Positions 33,729 to 46,030 of a DNA stretch of 64,000 nucleotides are shown here, one piece after another. The stretch comes from Ulva prolifera. Its lineage: Eukaryota > Chlorophyta > Ulvophyceae > Ulvales > Ulvaceae. Position 1 is the first letter of the stretch; every line of letters starts with the position of its first letter. The stretch spans positions 11,364,985 through 11,428,984 of the forward strand of contig CM041196.1 in assembly GCA_023078555.1 (NCBI GenBank), read 5' to 3'. The translations under genes were made by a program, and so were the position numbers. The notes beneath the pieces are model-generated. The model had not been told where the DNA came from. It was given only the letters and a program-made list of their open reading frames with translations, and did no database searches.

Positions 33729-33923
33729 ATGGTGGGGCTCGGCGTGGGACTGGCGATTGCTAGCCAGGCAAACAGTACATTGGGGGCATTAATAAGTACA
33801 GCGAGGCGTCTGGTCGTGCTCTACAAAGGCAGCGGCAACGACCAGGACGACTTTGCCAGGTGCGAGCTCGACACGCCCGCTGGACACGACGTCGAGATTC
33901 CACCCTTGGAGCATGTTTGCTGA
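33729..33923 (+). CDS. Possible N-terminal exon, unknown gene
   Basis: An ATG frame of 64 codons reads GLGVGLAIASQANSTLGALI, then RRLVVLYKGSGNDQDDF. It has a hydrophobic/helical start resembling first exons of signalling proteins such as the helical first exon of K1, but there is no sequence match. It ends in TGA with no paralogue to confirm it. Confidence 0.2.
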   Translation: MVGLGVGLAIASQANSTLGALISTARRLVVLYKGSGNDQDDFARCELDTPAGHDVEIPPLEHVC

Positions 33924-34081
33924 AGAATTTACATAACAAATCAATTGTTCTTTGAAGCTCGTTTGCGTACGTGTCTCGCAAAGGGATCAGCATGAACGCT
34001 GGGTCGCTGAACTTGTGGAAGCCAGCTGCAGGGAAGTGTACTTGCGCGTCGAGTTCGTTGGCCGCAGTCGGAGTCTGAATC

Positions 34082-34240
34082 TCCGATCTGCGGCCACGCG
34101 ATCCTGCCGGACTGAATTGTGAGTGCGGTTGTGGTGTTCGTGTGTTTGTGAGTGTATGTTGCAGTTGATTCGGATGAGGTTCGGTTTCAGTGTTTGTTTT
34201 CTCCCGTTCACTCTTTTGTAATAGCATCCGATCTGCGGCC
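34082..34240 (-). mobile_element. Repeat family D, copy D2, with 14-bp TSD
   Basis: The insert 34096-34226 (131 bp, minus orientation) ends on the plus strand with TCCCGTTCACTCTTTTGTAA. It is flanked by identical TCCGATCTGCGGCC (34082-34095 and 34227-34240). The 14-bp duplication points to target-primed reverse transcription. It is the longest D copy. Confidence 0.75.
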
Positions 34241-35191
34241 CACCATCCCACCCGCGCGCGGCCTCGCCCTGAGCGTTGTCGTCTGCGGCTTCTACGGAAA
34301 TGTGATGCATATCAGACATCTTGCAACAAAATTTACCGTCACGTGTACGGTACAGCGTGGCCACAATGCTTAGGTGATCTGAACCAGGACTGCATGTGAA
34401 GCGGTATACCGTAGCTGTGCAAGCGCATTCGATTTAACGCGAGTGTTTTGGGCAACTGATTTCGACAGAGATCATGGGACTCCCATCTGCCCCGTCTGCG
34501 ATGGCTGCAGCAGTAATTGGCCGTGTCTGGTGGAGTCTGGGTGTTCTGCATCCTGAGCGCCAGAAAGCTCTACCGCAGCGCTGCTCGCGGTAGTGCTATC
34601 TCTGAGATACATGGCGCTCAGGATCGCGGTGCACCAGTCACGATGTGTACCGAGTGTGCACCACTGTGTACCTTCGGGGCGTGCGAGCATGGCACCTGCA
34701 TACTGTACTGTCTTTTCAGCAACTGCGGGTTGTGAACTGTCTTCGAAGAATTCTGAGCATTCCGTTGACGAGCTCCTGGCCCAGTCGCTCCATGTGACGT
34801 ACCATTCACTGGCAGCTCAAGAATCCAACACCCGCAGGACGTTCACCACATTCTACTGTCTTGAACTCAGATATCGTTCCGTGATCTTGCATCTGTGTCA
34901 CAAGTGAGCTCGTGAAGCACCACTTGACGCCGTAGTTACGTCGGCATGGACGATCGCGAGCGAGCGTTTGTGTGACAAGTGCACGTCCCGCTTTCAACGC
35001 ATGCGATTCATGCGCATGAATCGAGCCAGTCTGAACCGCATTGATGCAGCACTGCCATGCCATCGGCATCAGTGCCTAGAGGCCAGCTAGAGCTTGCAAG
35101 CAATACCATGTTTCCAGCCCCCGGGGGCAACTTGGAAGGAAGTACTGTGCGTACTTGAGGTTCTAGATGTAACACAAATCGATTCGTTCAA

Positions 35192-35244
35192 GAAACTTCG
35201 AAACTTCGAAACTTCGAAACTTCGAAACTTCGAAAGAAACTTCG
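35192..35244. repeat. 8-bp tandem repeat
   Basis: Six copies of GAAACTTC, the last separated by a short GAAA slip. Non-coding, although a minus frame reads through it (KFRSFEVSKF). It lies about 370 bp upstream of the K1 start. Confidence 0.85.
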
Positions 35245-35609
35245 AATTCATTGCAGCTGCATGAATTGCCCTGAATTGCATGACGTCCGGAAGCATCATG
35301 CTGGCAGCACTCTGGTATGCTATAGCCACTTTGAGAGCAGCGCCGTGGTGGGTCCTGCAACCTGCAGTGGCACCCCAATCTGCTGGGAAGCATACCAAGT
35401 CCCTGTATGATGAGCTAGTCATTATCTGCAGCTAATGTTCAGGTACTTGCATGCACTTGCGGAGGGCTCATGCCGCGTCCGGACACTGCCATCTGACCAT
35501 CAAGCTTCTGCCGTGCCTGAACGGGTGGGTTGTACACACCCTGTTTGGTGTCGCGGCTGGGGGTGGGCATAAGCTCTCATGCCCATCTCTCGGGTTGATG
35601 TGCAGATAT

Positions 35610-38600
35610 ATGGACAATCTGGCCGACATCCTAGCAAGTGTTCAAGAGCAGGTCCCTGGACATGCGCAGCCGGTGGTCGACGCAATTGATGCATTGTTGC
35701 AGACCTCGTCGCGGCTGGCAACAGAGCTTGGAGACAGAGAGGAGAGGCTAGGTGCAAGCAGTGTATGCACAAAGGCACGTGCTTTTGTGGAGAAGGTCAG
35801 GAATCTGCAGGACGACAAGGTCTGCATCGTGATGGCCAGCAGCACTGCCGGCGCCGTGCCATAGTATTGTACACGGTTGCATCAACATATGCCTGCCCAT
35901 ATTTATGCACATCCACTGCATGTCCATTATTAATGCTGTCCACCTTCACACGTGCACTCAGGCTGGCAGGGATTCATAAGAAACTTCAATGCACATCTTG
36001 TTTCACGGAACCCTGTCAGCCTTCATGTCATGTCCACACGCTCACATAGATCTCATCAACTGGTTCTTCAGCCGTTTGTAAAGTAAAAGTAACTCTGAAT
36101 TTACTGAGCCGTATCCTATTGGACATTGACAACTCTGAATTAACTTGTCATACCCATGTCGCTGTAGTAGAGTGAATGCAAGAAGATAGTATCTTCTTGC
36201 ATTGGACATCACATGCATGCCATGTATCATTCATACATGATATATGCAACTACCAATGGGGCAGGCTGTTTGAAACAGTCAATCGGAGGGATCTGTCTGG
36301 AGCACGACGGCCACATCGAACAACTGAAGCATCTGGAGTGTTTATTGTTGATCTATGTTGACATATGCATGTTAGTTCTAGCTGACATTTGATCACCATC
36401 GGCCCCGAGCCCCGTGCGGCTTCTGCGGCTTCTGCGACCATGGCCATGTGTGCACATGCATATGCACAGACGTCATATGCACAGACGTAGAGGAGCTTGG
36501 AGGTGCCTGTACGTGTAAGTGCTGGCCCATTCTTAGCCAGACATATTACCTTGCACTATTTATACATGTACGGCTGCAGGATCGAAGGCAGGCCATCATG
36601 CAAGGTGTGCAGCAGCTGCTGCCGCTGCTCTTTGGGTCCATCTCCAGCAGTGTGGCCGCGGCCGTGAGCAAAATGGAGGGGATTGCACGCACTCTGGAGA
36701 GCTCCCACGCGTATGCTGCGGAGCACTTGCGCCACCTACAGAATACTCTTAAGGCCTTGGCGGCAAACAGAAACGTCGATGCATGCATGTCAGTCCTCCA
36801 GGAGAGCATGGTCAAGCTACTAGAGGGACATGGGGATGCCACTGCCCAAGTGCTGCGTGCCTGTACGTATATTGAAGAAAGCCTCAGCGGTGATCTACGC
36901 AAGCTTGGGCAGATGACAACTGCTGCAGTGTTAAAGCTGCATTGCCTGATCGAGATGCAGGACACAGTCAGCATTGCGGCGTTCCAAACACATCAAATGC
37001 TGAAAGAGCAGAGGCAGAGCATTGAAGACTGGAAACAAGAAAGCAGGACGCAGTACGAGACCATATCGCAGGCTCTTTCGAGCTTCATGACTTCTTCGGC
37101 AAACACTGGCAGCCACTCTACCTCTCCAGCTGGATCTCAGGCTGACGCACCGGTGAGATCTCATCCGGTTGCATGTGTATAGGGACTCATATATAGTTGC
37201 ACATGTCCTTGGATGCACATGTACATGTCCATAATGAACAATGCATGCAATGTACCCTTGACGTGTACATGTGCACCTCCGACTCAGGCTGGGCAATGGG
37301 TGGACATGCACACTTGGGCAGCCAATGCTGTAATTATGGTCGATGTCATAGGCTTCGGCTGCAACTGCGCACGCAGAAGTTGCGGCACGTAGGCTGCTAG
37401 CGGTGGGTGTCACTAAGCAGACGCAGAAGGTGGTGACGGAGTGCTGGCCATTGCCAATACGTTCTTGTGGCACAGTGTACATACATACAATACATACCAG
37501 GCTGCCGGTTGCTCCGAGCTGAGACCGATTTAACGTGCACAGCACTGTTAAATTTGAACCTCTGGTGGCATGGCCACACCACACCCCATGCATGCTATGC
37601 ACATGCACATGGATGTGCAATCCTCAGCAGCAGGGCATCTGGGATCACATGCAGACAGAGTCCAGTCGATATCATGGGTTGCATTGTACACGCCTACCGT
37701 GAACTCATGCATGCAGGTGTGTGATGCGTGCAGCGACACTACTGTTTCTGATGCCAGGTCAAGCCCTAGGGCACTACAGCCTGCAAACACTGCTGGGACT
37801 AGAAGTGCAATGTTGGGCCAATTAAAGATTACATCGTGTGTAGTGCTGGGCATGCCACTTTTGCTCGAAGGGCCCATGCGGCCGGTCACGTTGCCGTGCT
37901 GTGGCTTCGTGGTCTCCTTTGCGGGAGCGCAGATGCTAAGAACGTTCGGTCAATGCTACAGCTGCAGCGCTCCGATGTCTGCAACTAGTGCGCAACATCA
38001 TGGGTTCAGAAACAGCACAGCTGTGCACACAGAGAAGCTCGCTTTCTTACCGCGCGTCTTCAAGTCCGGTGAGGTGACAATTGTCGGCTCACAGCAGACC
38101 CATTCCAGAGGGGAAGCAACGCTGCGGTATGGGAGCATTCAAGTGCAAGACAGAAACAGTCACAGGCGAGTTGCGGTGAAGAAGGTCCCTCTTCCTGGCT
38201 CTTCCGGAGTGGAAGACTCTGTGGTGGCAGGGGTCATGCACGTGGTGTCAACCTCATACACTGCGGGGCTGGCGAGCCCGTACGTGTGCCAATTGCGTGG
38301 CTACTGCTGGACGGACTCCGAGATCTGGTGTGCTACGAGGTGTTCATGTGATGCTGGTGAAAATCAGCTGATTGATTCTGCTTAAAAATGGAACTTGTGC
38401 AGTAGCAAGCAAACACAACAAACATGTGCTTGTGCGCGCCGCTCATATAATGTGACTGTGCTGGGGGTGCACCATGGCAACACGGGCATATAGTCAACTA
38501 TAGATAGTCGACAGTGTGCGTGTTTTACAGGCTGTTGATGGCTTTGTGCACAGGCAGTCTTGCTGATCTGGTGCGCACGGTGCGGGCGAAGCAGCATGGG

Positions 38601-40328
38601 GGTGGTGCACGTGGCCTTCCTCTTGTTGATGTCGTGAACATTGGGCTGATGCTCTGTTCCGCTTTGGACGCTGTCCACAAGCGAGTGCGCTGCCTTCATC
38701 TGGACATCAGCCCCGGCAATGTTCTGCTCCTGCCTGCCTCTGCTGCCGCTGAACAATTCTCGCGAACTCAAAATTTCAGCGAGGCAGAGGTGTACAGCGT
38801 GCGGCTGACAGACTTTGGGTTGTCAAGGCACCTCCTGCGTGGACGCACAAAAGTGGCAGGGGCCCCTGGGGAGCCCTTGCTTCCAGGCGTGATAGATTTG
38901 GCGAAAGGCACGCCGGGATATGCACCGCAGGAACAGCTTCTGGGGTCGGCACAGCGACGGACTGACGTCTACAGCCTGGGGGCTACGCTGCTGTTCGCGG
39001 CTACAGGTGAAGACCCATATGTGAAGACATGTGACACCGCAGGAACAGCTTCTGGGGTCGGCACAGCGACGGACTGACGTCTACAGCCTGGGGGCTACGC
39101 TGCTGTTCGCGGCTACATGTGAAGATCTTCAGATATATACAGCGGGATGTCCGAAAATGACAAGGTCGAGTCTATTAAATCAGGTTCGACGCCACAATAT
39201 ACACGGGCATCATGTCATGGACCAGCCGACATACTATTGCGTTTGAAATGTGCATCTGAATCGTTTGTCTCATCTGATATCGCCAATATCGCAGCGTCTG
39301 CACAGATGATACTGCATGCATGCATGCATGCATGCGTCTGGAATGACTCTCCGCCAGATCCCAATTTCATGGCCGTCACACTACTAGTATGGGCAGGACA
39401 ATGTGTTTTCTGTACCCTGTCGGACATGACCACACAAATAGATGACACCAGCTTAAGCTGCCAGTGGAAAGTTCAGTCCATGTGATGCTCCGGCCTGCCT
39501 GTCCGTTCACAACTTGAAGATCATATGACGGACTTCAATCTGGCCAGCGACCGCGTGCACATGCACACGGGAACAAGAGCATCAACACCGATGTATACAC
39601 ATATGCGTAGAGCTGCTGAAGCGTGGGGGCTATTATATATAATCATTTATATTCTGTGCCGATCATCACTCGCGATCTAGATCTTCATCACTACTAGTAG
39701 TGGCACCTCAATTAGAATCACTGATAAAGTGCGAGCTCAGGCTTCTCCTGGCGCGCCCACGCCACTGTGCAACGTAGGTGTGAGAATGGCGGTACCAGAA
39801 GCTGACATGCCAGAGCCTCTGCAAGCCTTGCTCAGAGACATGACCGCCGTCAAACCGCACAAAAGGCCGTCCGTTTCACAGGTGCAGCAACGGCTGCATG
39901 ATGTCTACATTGCGGTCCTTGAGATACGAAGCACGTCTGGGGCGAATGCTCGACATGCATACATCACTCCCCATCAGAGAGAACTTCAAAATTCTTGTCA
40001 ACACACCAACAGCGCACCGAAGGATGCGACTGCTGAATCGGCTACTTCCATGGCCAGAGACCAGGCTGGCACACAGAGCGTTCGTGGGTCAAGTGCAAGT
40101 ACAAGCCGGGGTGTTCCCGAACGCACAGATCTAGACAGGAACTGGTCCAGGCCTGAGATTGGTGATGTCACCCCTCAGCCTGAACCTTGTTCAGATGTGG
40201 ATATGGGGGTGCGATCGGGCCTCTCGATTAATCCTGCGCAGGCCTGGCGCCAGTGCCAGTGGGCACGTGCACTTGCCTGTGGAGCAGTGATGATGTGGCC
40301 CTCATATGCATGGGGCACGAAATCATGA
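35610..40328 (+). CDS. U-box-like/protein-kinase protein K1, 823 aa in 6 exons
   Basis: Exons are 35610-35819, 36580-37152, 37717-38327, 38531-39006, 39133-39183 and 39778-40328. The phases are consistent throughout and match K2. Residues 1-261 are helical (GVQQLLPLL motif, coiled-coil-like). A U-box/RING-like segment at about 303-348 reads PVTLPCCGF ... CYSCSAPM. A protein-kinase domain follows: VAVKK with Lys at about 416, HLDISPGN with Asp at about 523 and Asn at about 528, LTDFGLSRH with DFG Asp at about 559, GTPGYAPQEQL, and the αF-like DVYSLGATL. The glycine loop is degenerate (VGSQQTHSRGEATLRYG) and the usual HRDLK Lys is Ser, so activity is possible but unproven. U-box plus kinase suggests intracellular signalling or ubiquitin transfer (inference). 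Confidence 0.78.
36078..36145 (-). mobile_element. SINE 3' fragment, copy S3, in K1 intron 1
   Basis: On the plus strand: GTAAAGTAAAAGTAACTCTG, then CTGAGCCGTATCCTATTGGA, then CATTGACAACTCTGAATTAA. This is the reverse complement of the SINE tail only, i.e. a 5'-truncated copy as expected from retrotransposition. It lies inside the first intron of K1. Confidence 0.75.
36177..36201. repeat. Short hairpin in K1 intron 1
   Basis: Arms TGCAAGAAGAT (36177-36187) and ATCTTCTTGCA (36191-36201) are perfect complements around a 3-base loop. No further context shows a role. Confidence 0.6.
38923..39117 (+). repeat. Exact 83-bp exon duplication within K1
   Basis: Bases 38923-39005, coding for the kinase segment APQEQLLGSAQRRTDVYSLG onward, are repeated without a mismatch at 39035-39117. 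The spacer is 29 bp. In the splice model the first copy is exonic and ends at donor ACAG|GTGAAG. The second lies in the intron, which closes at CTTCAG (39131-39132). It has no matching donor because ACAGG has become ACATG. Perfect identity implies a very recent event or an assembly artefact. Confidence 0.85.
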
Positions 40329-40351
40329 CAGCAATATGACACGGGGAGCCC

Positions 40352-42120
40352 ATGCCACAGTGTGCTCTCGGCCAGGTCCTGATACAAACAGCGAAAAAAT
40401 GTCTGGTACTATTGATGCTGTATTCCTGTGCTGGTGGGTATGTGACTCCAATTGGGCACTGCCGCCATGGCAGCCTCAGGTTGCTTGAGAATGGAACTGG
40501 GCACCTGGAACTTCGTGAAGACGGTGCCCGCGGCCGGGTGCATCGATACAAGCAAGTCATCGCCAACAGTGTGCAATGGCATTGTGCAGGATGCGAGCGG
40601 CATTAGCACCGTGGAGGACCTGTTCACGCACCTTCAATCCGAGAGAAGCGTCAAAATGTACGACTTCAACGGCCGCTTGCTCAAGCTCACCTCGAGGAGC
40701 TCCAATGTTGATTCGGAAGCGGTACCGGTATTATGTAAGCCAGCGAATCAGGCGAGTTCACAATCTCTGTCAATGAAGTGGATGTTGGGACAAAGCAATG
40801 TGGAGCTCGAGCTGAGGCAAGGTGGCGGCATCATATCCAATGTGACTCTCGAGTTGGGTGATGCTGAATGCATGCACCTCCGCGGATCAAGTTGGGTCGA
40901 GCTGCGCAACACCATCATTCATGGTGAGTGCACTTGACTGCTTCTCAAACGTCCTAATGCATGGCAACCTGAGCCGCTGTGATTGTACGCAAGGCCTGTG
41001 ACGTGCGCATGTGGTCGCTGTACATATTCACCCATATATGCATACTTCATATGAAGTGTATGTGGGCCGCAGCTGTCAATAGTTGCCCAGCTGTCACCGC
41101 AGCTGACCACCTCCAGGATCCGGCGAGGCGCGTTTTGATGCGAATGGCATTGCAATGGCCACGAATATAATTAGCTGGTCTGGTCTGGAAAACAGCATCA
41201 CTGTTGGCATGGCGCCATGAGAGACAAGCCGGCTCGTCATATCCATGCACAAGGCGCTGTATCCGATGGCATGTGCAACAATCAACCGCTCCGTGCATAG
41301 GCTAGTTTTCAAGATCATATTGAATGAGAGATATACAGCCAGGCATACACGTGTTCCTGGGCCACAGCATCCACTGGTGCCGCTGATTCTGCACCGGCGT
41401 GCAGGGGGGCGCCTCGAGTGTTCCGGCGATTGTTGCCACGTGGTGCTCAGAGGCGCTACCTTCAGCGATTGCCGGCTGCTAGCACGGACGGGCGCGACGG
41501 TACACCTCCATGGCGGGCACCTACAGGCCCTGCCACAACATGAAGCTAGAGGTATTCTGTGCGCTGCTGACGACCAGGGTACGACCGTGCATGCCAGGGG
41601 CACTACCTTCAAAGGCGAGATTGCCGCAACCAACGGCGGAGCCTTTGCCGGCGACCAGGTGCATGTCAGGCTGGAAAGTGAGGACGGCATCGCCGTCGCT
41701 GCTGCTGGTGCGGGCAGCAGCCTCACTCTGAGGCACTGTGACATCGCATCTGCCCCAGATGCTCCCCCTGCCATGTGCGCCGGTGTCGCCGTACATGATA
41801 AGGGCGTGGCCATCATGACAGACTGCACAGTTGAGAAGTTTGGGCGATGTGTCCAGATGAAGACAGGGGGCCGCGCCAGCCTTCTAAACTGCCGAATCGT
41901 GGCATCAAAGGGTGACGGGCTGTGGGTCACGGGGGCGGACACGAGGATCAAAGCGGCAGGGTGCTCCCTCCGCGGCGACTCAGCGGCGGTAGCTACTGCC
42001 AATGACGTGGCTAAGGCAAACATCTCACTAAATATGTGTACTGTTGGGTCAAGACGCACATTCCAGCGCACACCTCGAGCATGGTACCCCATAAGGGCCA
42101 GCCGGCAGCACCGCGTCTGA
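40352..42120 (+). CDS. Predicted beta-helix protein BH1, 413 aa in 3 exons
   Basis: Exons are 40352-40433, 40480-40923 and 41405-42120, all phase-1 junctions. The 46-bp first intron is the least certain part. The N-terminus MPQCALGQVLIQ followed by KKCLVLLMLYSCAG looks like a signal peptide. The body has imperfect repeats of short beta-strands with G/N turns: ELRQGGGIISNVTLELGDAE, VVLRGATFSDCRLLARTGAT, TTVHARGTTFKGEIAATNGG, GVAIMTDCTVEKFGRC and LLNCRIVASKGDGLWVTGAD. This is the pattern of right-handed parallel beta-helix (pectate-lyase-like fold) proteins; no catalytic set is recognisable. It begins only 23 bp after the K1 stop codon, on the same strand. Confidence 0.65.
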
Positions 42121-45100
42121 CCCGGCGCCGGGGCCACTTGGCACTGCTGCTGACCCAGGCGGAGGGAGATCCCCCCTCCTGGATTGCCAGATCCTTTAGC
42201 GGTGGTCGACTCAGCTCGCTGGGTCAGGCTGTCGGAGTTTTACCAGCTGTAGCCCCCCCCATGGGTGTTTAGTTTGATTGTAGAACCTTTGCCGCCGGGG
42301 CATACGCACGCAAATGGCTGCTTCAAGTTCACGGAGCTGCCGCGTGCGATATGACGCATTTGCTCGTAGACCCGAGGCTGCACTGCACAAAGTGCACATC
42401 TTTGCATGCCTGAGATATCGATGCTGCTGTCCACCAGCAGGGACATGGCCTCGGAAGGAGCATGTGCGATTATGCACCTGCTGTCAGGCTGGGTCAGTGC
42501 TCTTGAAAGAAGCAGAAAATGGTGAGGTGGTGCCGCAGGGTGTGGGAGCATGCTGAACAGCTTGCGCATGAAAGGGCTCCAGTGGCCAAGATTACCAGTA
42601 TGCCGAACTTCCATCACTAACATGTGCACAGCAAGATCAGTAGCATGTCCGACAGCAGTGAGTCACAGCAATCCACATGTAACATCCTCGCACATCTTCG
42701 TCGAGTTCCATCGCGCAACCGGCCATGAGCATGCCTTGCGCGCTGGAGCTTCGCTTGAATATATGTCTGCCTCCTGACATTGAACTATGCACTGCATCCA
42801 CAGTAGGGTTAGGCCGTATGCATGATGCCAGCCTGAGGTATAATTATAAGTCAGCCTGAGGTATAATTATAAGTCAGCCTGGGAACTAATAGCTTTGCGC
42901 TCATGTACCACAATGAATGCGGAAGAAGCATGCAGATTAGCCATGAGATTAACAGCGCGGCGATCTCACTACGGTTGTGGATGCAATGTGGTTAACCAAC
43001 TGGGGGCTGCAACCCCGGCCGCCCCTGCATACGATACCGTCCTCTGCTGATACAGTGCATGCAGTCTCCATATGTTGCAGGCTCCACAGCACAGCTCACG
43101 TGATGAGAGCTGCTGCCTCTGTGACGCGTGATGCGCCCTGCAGATAGTGTGTCCAGACACAGGGCGACCTCATGACCCCCAGGTGCAGGATCCGCAGCTG
43201 TTCTCGCGATTGTCACTCACAGCCACAGACGCTATCGCACCGCTAGCAACCACACATCCTGATGTGCACATGGTCCTCTATGCATATTGGCGCCCAACGA
43301 CACGTCCACGCTGCTCGCAAAATCTCTGCTGCTGGCGTGTGAAGGCGTGTCTAGCTTACTGCGATTGCATGGTGATGTACCCCAACGCGACCGTGCGCCC
43401 GGGCCATGTCGGCAGCGCCCTGCCGCCAAAACATAAAGCAGATCAAAGTGGTTGACAGGCTGTACAGCCTGCCACCGTCACATCTTGCTGCACCACAAAT
43501 CACGCTCAGCCATTGTCTAACGCAACCAATGGTGAGCATTGAGGCCCAGCTCATACAACGGGGGTCAGACTCCATGCGTGTGGTGTCCGAGACAGAAAGG
43601 CCCTATAGGTGGCGATGCTGTGGGAATTCAGCGGCCCGAGCTGCAGCCCAATCTCGCCATGGACACACCTACAACTAATGCCTTCTAGCTTACCCACTGA
43701 GGACCACAATGCAGAGCCTTTCTCAGCCTCAGTGGTGATGCGAACAGCGCTAGCATGCATGCACTGCAGTGTCATCGTGTGTGTATGTGTTGCTGTTGTT
43801 TCGGATGAGATTTGGTTTTGGTGTTTGTCTTCTCCCGTTCACTCTTTTGTAAAACATGCACTGCAGTACCCATCGGGTAGCGCACCTCCATGTTGTTAGA
43901 TCTGAACTGAAACATCTCCGTGAGCACAAGCTACACTGCACACTTTGCAAAATAATTGGGGCAGTGAGGCCTGGGGTGAAGACCATAGCAAGCCCCAGAA
44001 GAGTCTAATCGGGCATATCGAATGACATCTGAACCACAACGCAGCTATGTGCGTGACCAATGCTAGGATTCTTCAATGCGCAGAGAGCAGCTGTTTCACT
44101 GCTACCCACAGTGTGGCTGCCCGCTTTCGAGCGAGAAGGCTCCACGTGGCAGAGGTTCTGCACGGTCCCAAGTGTCTACGCAGATGTGGTTATGGTGGCA
44201 TCCTTCATACCGAAACAAGTGATACTTTTAGCGACAGGTGACTGTTGACTGCCCAGCGATAGACGAAAGACATGTGTGTGCAATTTGGTGGTGGGCAGTG
44301 TGTGAGATTGTAAGCAAGGTACTCACTCAATGCGTTAGGAGCTTGATTATACCGTTGACGTCCAGAATGATAATTACACAGCGTCTATCAGACAGGACAC
44401 GCTGATCTCCTCTGCCAACAGCTGGAAAACGGCATCAGCGTCAACTCTGATCAACGACTCCTCAACAGTGGCAAGCCGCGTTGCAGCTGCGCTGGCAGAC
44501 GAGATTTATACACTGTAAAGAGCTTTACAAGTCTGTACGAAAATGAATATCCGTTTGCACACTGAAATAAGACGGACAGTGCATCAGATGACAAGCCCTG
44601 CGTGTCTCCGAGACATGTTTCAGACTGATCGCGACAAGCTTATCACGACACAATCTCAAAACTGCGTATGCATTCGACTCTGTTTGTATCCGGAGAAAGT
44701 GGCGGGAATCGTCTCGATGCGGCCCGCAGTGGATGCATCAGCGTATTCATGCATGGCAACAGGGATCTCGAGGTGTACACACACTACAGCTGGATATTGT
44801 CAACTGGACAATAAAAACAAATGTGGTCACACAGCGGCCGCAGACAGCTCAGATACAAGTAGTAGCATTACATCAGATCTAATTACAGAGTCAGCGCAGA
44901 TCCGCCTTGCCAGAGCTCGGTCCTGACCGGTCCATCGTCGTGTTCCCGCCACCAACGGCAAGCTCTTGACCACAAATGCTTGTCCAACACCGTCGTCAAT
45001 TGTTCGCTGAAAGCGCTGTGATTTTGTGTCACCGGAACCGGCCGTTGCACGTCCATCTGCCAGCCTGATCGTCCCGGAGAGGTGACAGCCCGGTTGATGG

Positions 45101-46030
45101 CTAGTACAGCCCCAGGTATACTACTAAGCTTTACGTGGCGTCGAATTATACGATCATATTGTTTTGCATTCGTGATGCATCGGGTATACGTGCACAAAGC
45201 TGACCTAGCGCACTTTCCCGCCTATTTATTTACAGCTGTTGCGCTGATCATGAGCCTCGTACCTGACCGATGCTCAGCAGCCTCGTCTGTTGCTGTTGGG
45301 ACGTTGCAGCATGTGCAGCTGCTGTGCCTCGGGATGTTCCGCTTGCTTCCGCTGAAGGTGTGCCTGCAGCGTCATGGTCACAAGAACGGTGTCACTGACA
45401 GATGTGCAACGATCTCATAGTGATACATTGTGGGCCCGGATTCTACCATGCATATCTTCCGAGTGAAGCGGTATGGCTCAGGCCTGGCATCTAGCGTATC
45501 ACAGAACAGCGGCACTCACAAGTGCACCAGTACAGCAGCAGACTTCAGCAAGTGTCGGCGAAACACACTGCGGCAAGGTAGTGCCTGAACTTGTTGCAAA
45601 ATGTGGCCTGTCGCAGAAGCCAGCAGTCAGTCTAGACATGCACGTATGCCACCCCAGCCAGTCATGTAGGCAGATTGTGCATTAGCTCGAGTGTGTTACT
45701 TGCCTGCCCCAGCTGGGGCCCCAGCGCAGCCTCAGATGTTAGACTTTTACCGCCTGTATTGGCAGCTCAACAGCACAAACAGCAGGCATACGACGTAACT
45801 CTGTATGAGCTCCTTAGTGCCAGACATGCTGCATGATAAGATCTCAAAGAGTCAACTGAATTGGTGCATGTCAGCCTGCGAGGCGTGGAACAACTGCAAA
45901 ATTCGACTGCTCAAAGCACCAACGCCTGAGGCACGCCTGTGGCCATCTGCACGGCGCATCTTGAGGTACCGCGAGAAGTACTGCCATTAGTACTACCAAT
46001 CTGGGCCAGTGATGAGCTTAGCACTACCAA
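42121..46030. other. Unassigned intergenic stretch
   Basis: No gene is supported. It contains a 23-bp direct repeat, CAGCCTGAGGTATAATTATA plus AGT, at 42829-42851 and 42852-42874, and repeat D3 at 43771-43854. The open frames at 43147-43455, 43406-43678, 44543-44926 and 45082-45420 on plus and 44883-45197 on minus lack domains and paralogues. The minus frame (QRPVPVTQNHSAFSEQLTTV, then DKHLWSRACRWWREHDD) is the most protein-like of them. Confidence 0.4.
43758..43867 (-). mobile_element. Repeat family D, copy D3, with 13-bp TSD
   Basis: The insert 43771-43854 (84 bp) is flanked by perfect CATGCACTGCAGT copies (43758-43770 and 43855-43867). On the minus strand it starts TTTTACAAAAGAGTGAACGG and continues with ACAAACACCAAAACCAAATC. 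The clean duplication shows that both ends of the family can be defined here. Confidence 0.85.

Noticed and set aside
44883-45197. 104-codon minus-strand ORF
   Set aside because: Somewhat protein-like but overlapped by a plus ORF, with no domain, paralogue or splice support.
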